DNA from: Candidatus Poseidoniaceae archaeon
GTDB lineage: Archaea > Thermoplasmatota > Poseidoniia > Poseidoniales > Poseidoniaceae
Assembly: GCA_022452125.1 (NCBI GenBank)
Contig: JAKURJ010000105.1
Span: forward strand, 1 to 5,340
DNA: 5,340 nt
Direction: 5' to 3'
A model generated the notes under the pieces. That model was not told where the DNA came from and did no database searches. It saw nothing but the letters and a program-made list of their open reading frames with translations. This document shows, piece after piece, positions 1 to 5,340 of the stretch (the first letter of the stretch is position 1; each line of letters starts with the position of its first letter). The translations under genes and the position numbers were made by a program.

Positions 1-1
1 C

Positions 2-571
2 TACGAGCACTGCGGTGAGTTATCTGTTGAGTGCACAATGATTCGTAGGGCAGCAGACCCCGGAGACTCAAAGAAAGGACCGATCAACGCAATCAAGCCT
101 GTATTGAAAGTCCCAAGTCACCATGGTCCAGATGTGATGACAGTTAAGCCGGAAATCCAAATCAATTCATTAGCGGTTGCTGTGCCTACAACAATCATGC
201 ACGTTCACTCAATTGTAGCAACACTTCCTGAAGGTCACGGCCTAACAACCGAGAGTGTTCTGGAAATGTGGTCAGATTGTCCACGTGTTGTGATAATGAA
301 CGGTGCTGAAACAGGAATTACCACCACTGCTGAAGTCATGGAATTCGCAAGATATATGGGCAGGACATGGGGAGATTTGCACGAAATTTTCGTCTGGGAA
401 GACGGAGTAAAATTAGTGGGCAATAATTTGTACTATTTCCAAGCGATTCATCAAGAATCCGACGTCATACCTGAGAACATTGATGCGATTCGAGCATTGA
501 TGGGAACAGAGTCAGATTGGCGAGTCTCAGTGGCGAAGACAGACGAAGCAATCGCAGCACTCTTTGAGTGA
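2..571 (+). CDS. gap: Archaeal type II glyceraldehyde-3-phosphate dehydrogenase, C-terminal part (5' end outside window)
   Basis: This is the last 189 codons of a phosphorylating glyceraldehyde-3-phosphate dehydrogenase of the archaeal type. The enzyme interconverts glyceraldehyde-3-phosphate and 1,3-bisphosphoglycerate with NAD(P) in cytoplasmic glycolysis/gluconeogenesis. Recognition rests on the segment IRRAADP, KGPINAI, VPSHHGPDV (the HHGPDV codons lie at 119-136) and the VPTTIMHVHS stretch that follows. The HHGPDV histidine region supplies the catalytic base in this family. The N-terminal Rossmann half and the catalytic cysteine (SCNTT-type motif) are upstream of the window; with a usual family length near 335-340 residues, roughly 150 residues are missing. 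The frame is open to the left edge, so the ATG at 38 is an internal methionine, not the start. The stop TGA at 569-571 is inside a perfect palindrome. Family assignment is firm; cofactor preference cannot be judged because the nucleotide-binding half is absent. Confidence 0.93.
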   Translation, partial: YEHCGELSVECTMIRRAADPGDSKKGPINAIKPVLKVPSHHGPDVMTVKPEIQINSLAVAVPTTIMHVHSIVATLPEGHGLTTESVLEMWSDCPRVVIMNGAETGITTTAEVMEFARYMGRTWGDLHEIFVWEDGVKLVGNNLYYFQAIHQESDVIPENIDAIRALMGTESDWRVSVAKTDEAIAALFE

Positions 572-586
572 GCCCTATAGGGCTCA
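569..586. repeat. Perfect 18-bp palindrome overlapping the gap stop codon; possible mRNA 3'-end hairpin
   Basis: TGAGCCCTATAGGGCTCA is identical to its own reverse complement. As RNA it can form a 7-bp GC-containing stem (UGAGCCC / GGGCUCA) closed by a UAUA loop. Its first three bases are the stop codon of the dehydrogenase gene. The sequence after it (TCTGTGGCTTG) is not a run of T, so it is not a classical intrinsic terminator, and archaeal termination usually depends on T-tracts rather than hairpins. It could stabilise or process the 3' end of the upstream mRNA, bind a dimeric regulator, or be chance. The palindrome itself is certain; its role is not. Confidence 0.6.
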
Positions 587-629
587 TCTGTGGCTTGTAT
601 TCAAGTATGGATGTGTAGTCCGGATAGTT

Positions 630-695
630 ATGTTGGCGCAGCAAAAGACACTAATCATTCTCGCAGTGTTGCTTCTTGCCCCAATTTCTGGTGCT
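630..695 (+). other. Sec signal peptide of the subtilase
   Basis: Residues 1-22 show the three expected parts: a short N-region with Lys6, a hydrophobic core LIILAVLLLAPI, and a small-residue cleavage motif Ser-Gly-Ala at 20-22 before Ile23. There is no lipobox cysteine, so signal peptidase I-type cleavage is expected and membrane attachment must come from the C-terminal helix. This segment also supports the choice of ATG 630 as start. Confidence 0.85.
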
Positions 696-3600
696 ATTCA
701 AAATAATCCGAGTGAAGAGGTTGACCTTCGTAGTGAGGCAGCATCTAATTGGCACTCAATTGAGCCAGTTGAAACAACACCTTCGGCTCTAAAATCTCTA
801 GATTACAATATACAGTTGGCTGTTGCATCTTTTGACCCATTACACGATGAATTCCCCGAGTCACGGCTTGATGACTATCAAGATCATCGTAGTACAGGAA
901 TGGCAATTGTACAATTGAAGCATCACACTGGTAGCGCATTGTACGATTTGGTCGAAGAGCACGGTGTCTTCGTTTTGGACAACCTTGGTTCTTCTTCTTG
1001 GCTGGTCCGATTATCTCATCCGAATGATTTGCAGGACATTCAAAATGACGATTCTGTTCGATGGGCAGGTCCAATGATGCCAGGATGGAGAGTTTCCTCA
1101 GATATTGGTGCCCAAACAAATTACATTGCAGCAATTCCAGCAGTTGACCTAAAGCCAGAGGCTCTTGAAGGTCTATCCCATGACTTGGTCATGATAGGCG
1201 CAGATGAGGCTTGGTGTGGCCTTCATCTTTGTGAGATAAAAGGAAAAATCGACTTAGAATCACTAGCACGGGATGGCAGAATCATCTGGTCGGAACCAGC
1301 ATATGAATTGCGAGTTACAAATGCAGTTGCGGGTGCGATCGTAGGAATACCGGAATTAGATAACAATTCCATGGGACTTGATGGCTCAGGTGAAAAGATA
1401 TCTTTCACTGATACTGGAATCGACCAAGACCACCCCGACATAGTCGGCAGAATCGCTGGAGTCTATACTCAATTTGGACTCGACCCAAGCCCTGCGGATT
1501 CAAACGGGGGACATGGTACACACGTTGCATTGACCATTGCAGGAGATGGAAGTGGAGATTCTTCAGCAATAGGAATAGCACCAGAGTCCTACATTGTAGC
1601 CTATGCCCTTGAGCATGACCCTACCGGGATTTTTGGAAGAATAGGTTCAATCTATGATATGCTAAATCACGCCGAACAAGAGGGTTCAAGAGTAGCTGTA
1701 AATGCGTGGGGCCTGAATGGCAATTATGGGGCATATACCGCTGATTCACGTTCAGTAGACGTCTTCGTTCATGACAATCCTGAGTTCCTGCCAATATTCT
1801 CTGCTGGAGATGACCCTGGTCAAAACGCCTCGAAAGTAATGGCTCCTTCAACCGGCAAAAATGTGCTATCTGTGGGTGCATCGACAACTAATCCCAGCGG
1901 TTCAGTTGCTAATTTTTCTTCACTTGGACCGTCTCTGGATAGTCGTGTGAAGCCAGATTTGGTAGCCCCTGGTGTTTCGATTTGTTCCGGTAGAGCTCAA
2001 GAGGCAGCAATCCCAGTTGGTTGGACTTGTGCAACAGGTACCCACGCTAACGGTAACAACATGTACATGTCGTTATCAGGTTCTAGTCAAGCTACAGCAG
2101 TTGCAGGTGGTTCAGTTTCCCTGATTAGAGAATTTATTCGTGAAGATGTTGGTATTTCCTCTCCATCTTCTGCACTATTGAAGGCTGCGACAATTAACGG
2201 TGCGGTTGATTTAGGCACACCGGATATTCCTAATGCAAATGAGGGATGGGGTCAGATTTCAGTTTCTAATTCTGTTATGCCCCAGTACAATGGTAACGAT
2301 TTATCTACCTTCCATGAGAACTCCAGAACTTTATCCGCTGGCTTCTCAACTTTGTATCAATTTGACTTAAATCCATCCTCTGGAATTGACATTACCTTGG
2401 CTTGGACAGATGTTGCTGGAAGCGCTAATGCTCAGCAAAATGAATCGAGATTAGTCAATGACCTAGACCTAAAACTAACTGCGCCTGACGGCACGATATA
2501 CAAAGGAAATGTCATTGTAAACGGTTTTTCAGTGCCGAACGGAGTACATGATTCCGTGAACAATATCGAGAGAATCAAAATCGCACCAAGTTCAGTGCTT
2601 CCATCTGGAAAGTGGCAGCTAACTGTAAGCCATGCAGGTGGCTTAGATCAAGCGTATGCGTTGGTCTTGACTGCTGATGCCACTCTTGATGAAAAGGCGG
2701 ATTTGATGACTTTCGATGGCTCAATATTCCCTTCATCCGAATCTCCTTTGGTTAACGATTTGATAACCATTAGAGTTTCATGGTTGAATCAAGGCACTGC
2801 TGATGCGGGTTCATTCAGAGTCACACTTGAAGACTTGACAGAGGGCACGACTCTCTATGATGGAGTGCGCTCTTCATTGAGTTCAGGCTCACTAGATTCT
2901 CTAACTTTGTATCACACATTCTCATCAACAGGTGACCACGATATGCGTCTAACTGTCGATGCTGATTCTGATATCGATGAGGTGAATGATGAATCAAACG
3001 GTGTCAACAATAACATCGAAGAAATGACAATCACTGTCGCAGCATTAGGAGTCCGCCTAGTTGCTTTAGATTCAAACGGACTAGAAGATTCCAATATGGT
3101 TAACCAAACACTCAACCCAGCAGATGCTGAAGGTTACACATGGCCTGTTATCTTGAAACATGAAGGTACAGAGCAGCAATCGGTAAAGCTACATCTTTCT
3201 CAAGTTCAATCACCGCATCCATTCCGTGATGATGTTCTTCTGCCCACCGAAGACGACTGGTCGAGGAGTTCTGACCTTTCCGGGCCTTTTACTCTGTCAG
3301 CAATGGGGCAAGGGGGGGACTCAATTTATCTGAACATCACAATGAATAACGATGATGCAGACCTCTCTGGTTCTACTGACCGCTACGCAATGGCAGGAAC
3401 ATATGTCATGGATTTGACTGCAAAATACTCTAACAATCCTAGCGTCAAGCATTCGATTAGGTTGCGCTTGGTTGTTGAAGAGGTGAAGGATGTACAGGTG
3501 GCTGCAGCTGGAACAAGTGGGCTCGAAGCAGTCCCTGGTGGCAGTACAGCATTCTCAATATCTGTTAGGAACACTGGCAATTCTCCTGCAGTCTATGATT

Positions 3601-5340
3601 TGGATTGTTACAGTCAAAATCGCTGGCCAGTTGAATTAGGACAGTCAAACTCCTCCTCCTATTCTTTCGAGCCTCTCGACATCCTCGAATACCTGCCAAT
3701 GCAGGTTAGGTTGTATGTTCCACCTGTTGCAGACGGGCTACCGGCAGCCGGCAGTACCGATTCAGTTACCTGCTCAGTTACTAGCGAAGCTGACCCCTCA
3801 TTGAATATCAGTGAAATAGTTACTCTGACCGTTAGGCCATTGGAATCTTTTGCAACCAATCTGCTGGATGATTCGGGTATTGATGTAGGCCCAGCCTCTT
3901 ATGCTCGAGATGTGAATGTCGATACGGGTGAAAGGTTGAATCTAACATTACTTATTGAAAATACAGGCAATGCTCCACTTGATTTGACGGTAAGAGTCAA
4001 CCCGGAATTAACTACATGGACTATTCAGGTGAGTCATGAATCTGACACTGATAATCGAGAAGTTAGTTTGCAAATTTCGCCTGGTCAATCTGACCAAGTT
4101 CGGTTTGAAATCCTGGTATCTCCGGTTGCTGAAAGAAATGATGAGAACCGGTTGGTAATCAAGACAAGTCAAGATGTTTCAAACTTCATCATTAACGAAA
4201 CAACATTGGTCGTAAAGGATGAGATTGGATTAGACATAAGATCAAGTGGACTGACTTCTTTGAGTGCATTACCTAGCGGCGATTTCACATACACAACTCT
4301 GATGATTGAAAATACTGGTAACTCACAAATCGGAATTGAATGGAGTAACTCCCTGCCACCGGATGGTTGGGAAGTCGGATTCGCTAGCCCGCCTACGTTA
4401 CTAGGTCCAAGAGAATCTAGCGAACTGATCGTAGGAATCAAGCCGCCTGTGAACCAAGCTGCGACAGAATCAGCCTTTGATTTGGGAATTTATGCTACAA
4501 TCAATAATGGCTTCGAGACTTTGCAAGTTTCAGCCAGTTATCCTGTTGAAGTTCAATCTGGTGCATTTTGTGCAATTGAATATGATTCTGACGCAAAGCC
4601 GTTGCTGGGCGTAGACAGAAACGGAGAATCTTCCCAGACTGTTACGATTAGAAATATTGGAAACACACCTTTGACTGTTGATTTACTCGAACAAATCGAT
4701 GCTAAAAACTGGGAAATTGATTTGTCGGAAACCTCCATATCAGATTTAGAGGCGGGAATGAGCAAAGATGTTGATATAACTGTCAAAACAAATGACGATA
4801 CAGAGGCAGGTATTGAAGAATTAACACTATTCTGTGGTGAAACATCAATTGTCTTAGAAGTCAGTGTGCAAAACACAAAATCTCAAGGAGGACTGTTTGG
4901 TATAGTTTCGCCAGAGATTGCTTATTCGATTATTGGCGTACTAATTTTAGGAGTTGCAATAGTTGCTAGGAGAATTAAGAAATCCGCACCCAAAGATTAC
5001 TCTGGAGAAGAGTTAGTTGCCCCTGATGCCCACTCAATTCCAGATACTGGTGAAAGAATGCAAGCAGTAATGGATTCTGTAGTTGCACAGGAATCACTTG
5101 CCAGTGGTGGTGTTTCTGCAGAGGAGATCGCTGATGCTTTGGCCCAATCGATACCCTCGCTCCCCACCCCTCCAACGCCCACAGCGGTTCCAATGGGAAG
5201 ACCGCCAAGCGCAGTTCCTGCAGGACGTCCTCCAGTCGTTGTTCCTAAAGGAAGGCCGCCTGCTGTGGTGCCACAAGGCAGGCCTCCTTCGGCTGCACCT
5301 CCACAACCCGCAGCACCTGCTGCTCCTCCGCTACCGCCGG
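630..5340 (+). CDS. Large secreted, membrane-anchored KP-43-like subtilase (peptidase S8) with CARDB/NEW3-like stalk and proline-rich tail; 3' end outside window
   Basis: This is an extracellular serine endopeptidase of family S8, read for 1570 codons without a stop. ATG 630 is chosen because no ATG/GTG/TTG precedes it in frame in the intergenic gap and a signal peptide follows at once; only a weak GGAT lies upstream, so the mRNA may be leaderless. The pro-region (about 55-230) has the KP-43-type features MAIVQL (91-96), VRWAGP (143-148) and IIWSEP (218-223). Catalytic residues are Asp261 (FTDTGID), His295 (GGHGTHVA) and Ser486 (SGSSQATA). The oxyanion position carries Asp394 (SAGDDPG) instead of the usual Asn. 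NAWG (358-361), AYTADSR (368-374) and the later PSSALLKAATINGA and NANEGWGQI blocks match KP-43 relatives. A beta-barrel with VNDLDL (609-614) and VNNIER (643-648) follows, then CARDB-like and NEW3-like modules, a transmembrane helix and a tail. Likely role: degradation of extracellular protein at the cell surface. The fold and family are well supported; activity and substrate are inferred. Confidence 0.92.
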   Translation, partial: MLAQQKTLIILAVLLLAPISGAIQNNPSEEVDLRSEAASNWHSIEPVETTPSALKSLDYNIQLAVASFDPLHDEFPESRLDDYQDHRSTGMAIVQLKHHTGSALYDLVEEHGVFVLDNLGSSSWLVRLSHPNDLQDIQNDDSVRWAGPMMPGWRVSSDIGAQTNYIAAIPAVDLKPEALEGLSHDLVMIGADEAWCGLHLCEIKGKIDLESLARDGRIIWSEPAYELRVTNAVAGAIVGIPELDNNSMGLDGSGEKISFTDTGIDQDHPDIVGRIAGVYTQFGLDPSPADSNGGHGTHVALTIAGDGSGDSSAIGIAPESYIVAYALEHDPTGIFGRIGSIYDMLNHAEQEGSRVAVNAWGLNGNYGAYTADSRSVDVFVHDNPEFLPIFSAGDDPGQNASKVMAPSTGKNVLSVGASTTNPSGSVANFSSLGPSLDSRVKPDLVAPGVSICSGRAQEAAIPVGWTCATGTHANGNNMYMSLSGSSQATAVAGGSVSLIREFIREDVGISSPSSALLKAATINGAVDLGTPDIPNANEGWGQISVSNSVMPQYNGNDLSTFHENSRTLSAGFSTLYQFDLNPSSGIDITLAWTDVAGSANAQQNESRLVNDLDLKLTAPDGTIYKGNVIVNGFSVPNGVHDSVNNIERIKIAPSSVLPSGKWQLTVSHAGGLDQAYALVLTADATLDEKADLMTFDGSIFPSSESPLVNDLITIRVSWLNQGTADAGSFRVTLEDLTEGTTLYDGVRSSLSSGSLDSLTLYHTFSSTGDHDMRLTVDADSDIDEVNDESNGVNNNIEEMTITVAALGVRLVALDSNGLEDSNMVNQTLNPADAEGYTWPVILKHEGTEQQSVKLHLSQVQSPHPFRDDVLLPTEDDWSRSSDLSGPFTLSAMGQGGDSIYLNITMNNDDADLSGSTDRYAMAGTYVMDLTAKYSNNPSVKHSIRLRLVVEEVKDVQVAAAGTSGLEAVPGGSTAFSISVRNTGNSPAVYDLDCYSQNRWPVELGQSNSSSYSFEPLDILEYLPMQVRLYVPPVADGLPAAGSTDSVTCSVTSEADPSLNISEIVTLTVRPLESFATNLLDDSGIDVGPASYARDVNVDTGERLNLTLLIENTGNAPLDLTVRVNPELTTWTIQVSHESDTDNREVSLQISPGQSDQVRFEILVSPVAERNDENRLVIKTSQDVSNFIINETTLVVKDEIGLDIRSSGLTSLSALPSGDFTYTTLMIENTGNSQIGIEWSNSLPPDGWEVGFASPPTLLGPRESSELIVGIKPPVNQAATESAFDLGIYATINNGFETLQVSASYPVEVQSGAFCAIEYDSDAKPLLGVDRNGESSQTVTIRNIGNTPLTVDLLEQIDAKNWEIDLSETSISDLEAGMSKDVDITVKTNDDTEAGIEELTLFCGETSIVLEVSVQNTKSQGGLFGIVSPEIAYSIIGVLILGVAIVARRIKKSAPKDYSGEELVAPDAHSIPDTGERMQAVMDSVVAQESLASGGVSAEEIADALAQSIPSLPTPPTPTAVPMGRPPSAVPAGRPPVVVPKGRPPAVVPQGRPPSAAPPQPAAPAAPPLPP
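2700..3044 (+). other. CARDB-like Ig-fold domain of the subtilase
   Basis: About residues 691-805. It opens with ADLMTF, continues with an alternating hydrophobic strand pattern (ITIRVSWLNQGTADAG) in which an N-x-G turn follows a strand, and closes with the acidic Asn-rich DEVNDESNGVNNN segment. That pattern is typical of CARDB domains, which end in a D-x-x-N-x-V-x-E-x-N-E-x-N-N-like motif. It starts directly after the KP-43-type beta-barrel and begins the stalk. Module boundaries are estimates by eye. Confidence 0.65.
3492..4889 (+). other. Four degenerate NEW3-like beta-sandwich modules forming a stalk
   Basis: About residues 955-1420. Each module carries a conserved turn after a strand: RNTGNSP starting at residue 980, ENTGNAP at 1110, ENTGNSQ at 1227 and RNIGNTP at 1341. 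The spacing of 130, 117 and 114 residues matches one beta-sandwich each. Later in each module comes a W-x-(I/V/E) strand (WPVEL, WTIQV, WEVGF, WEIDL) and a late strand of about 5-7 residues. This pattern is that of the NEW3 / NPCBM-associated domains of secreted enzymes, which act as spacers or in adhesion. The modules share motifs but are too diverged for the DNA to show repeats. The second-to-last domain lacks cysteines; the first and last each carry two. Confidence 0.6.
4917..4967 (+). other. C-terminal transmembrane helix of the subtilase
   Basis: Residues about 1430-1446 (IAYSIIGVLILGVAIVA) are uninterrupted and hydrophobic, followed at once by the basic stop-transfer cluster RRIKK (1447-1451). 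With an N-terminal cleavable signal peptide and the positive-inside rule, the protein is type I: protease and stalk outside, everything after residue 1451 in the cytoplasm. Confidence 0.85.
5196..5303 (+). repeat. Four tandem 27-bp units encoding GRPPxxxPx in the cytoplasmic tail
   Basis: Residues 1523-1558 read GRPPSAVPA, GRPPVVVPK, GRPPAVVPQ, GRPPSAAPP, four contiguous 9-residue units. The invariant positions are Gly1, Arg2, Pro3, Pro4 and Pro8. The DNA is much less conserved: the GR codons are gga-aga, gga-cgt, gga-agg and ggc-agg, and the PP codons also vary. The repeats therefore look old and maintained at protein level rather than freshly duplicated. They follow a Pro/Thr stretch (SLPTPPTPTAVPM) and run into more Pro/Ala-rich sequence to the window edge. 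Confidence 0.9.

Noticed and set aside
38..571. Reading the dehydrogenase as a complete 177-residue protein starting at ATG 38
   Set aside because: The frame is open to the window edge, and the codons before 38 continue the family sequence into the IRRAADP block, so the ATG is an internal methionine.
587..629. A promoter for the protease gene (weak AT-rich TGTATTCAA near 597-605) and a Shine-Dalgarno (GGAT at 622-625)
   Set aside because: Neither resembles a convincing archaeal TATA/BRE box or a GGTGA/GGAGG ribosome site. A leaderless transcript is possible but cannot be shown from sequence.
745..1134. Minus-strand open frames across the window, including a 129-codon one here and three overlapping ones at 4975-5306
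   Set aside because: They lie antisense to well-supported coding sequence with clear family motifs, show no recognisable domain themselves, and those at the right end are reflections of the Pro-rich repeats.
3311..3320. A run of seven G as a possible frameshift or sequencing error
   Set aside because: The frame reads through as Gln-Gly-Gly-Asp, and beta-strand pattern and domain order continue normally on both sides.
5196..5303. The 27-bp units as a CRISPR or minisatellite array
   Set aside because: There are no spacers, the units are contiguous and in frame, and conservation is at amino-acid rather than nucleotide level.
2..5340. The two genes as one functional operon or defence system
   Set aside because: A central-carbon enzyme and a secreted protease share only direction and proximity; no motif or shared regulatory element ties them together, and no nuclease, toxin or sensor partner is visible.

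Overview
The window holds the 3' end of one metabolic gene and most of one very large surface-protease gene. Both are on the + strand, separated by 58 bases. The gene on the left (from the window edge to 571) is the C-terminal half of an archaeal-type (type II) glyceraldehyde-3-phosphate dehydrogenase. That family is essentially archaeal. Together with moderate base composition, no clear Shine-Dalgarno, and a big secreted subtilase with a C-terminal membrane anchor, it suggests a planktonic euryarchaeon of the Marine Group II / Poseidoniales (Thermoplasmata) kind. The lineage is an inference from gene content, not proven by the sequence.

The gene on the right (630 to beyond 5340, at least 1570 codons, no stop in the window) is a multidomain S8 subtilase related to the KP-43 group. 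In order it shows a Sec signal peptide (residues 1-22), a long pro-region (about 55-230), the catalytic domain (about 235-555), a KP-43-like beta-barrel (about 555-690), a CARDB-like Ig-fold domain (about 691-805), a less clear beta-rich module (about 806-954), four NEW3-like beta-sandwich modules with a recurring [ER]N[TI]GN motif (about 955-1420), one transmembrane helix (about 1430-1446) followed by RRIKK, a predicted cytoplasmic helix, and a proline-rich tail with four 9-residue GRPP repeats. The predicted picture is a protease held outside the cell on a beta-sandwich stalk, anchored by its C-terminus, with an unusually elaborate cytoplasmic tail.

Nothing in the sequence links the two genes functionally. 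They are co-directional, and a perfect 18-bp palindrome covers the dehydrogenase stop codon, so separate transcription units are plausible. I see no RNA gene, mobile element, CRISPR array or multi-gene defence system. The points most worth a second look are an aspartate at the oxyanion-hole position and an altered serine motif in an otherwise intact catalytic triad, the GRPP-repeat cytoplasmic tail, and the palindrome at the gene junction.
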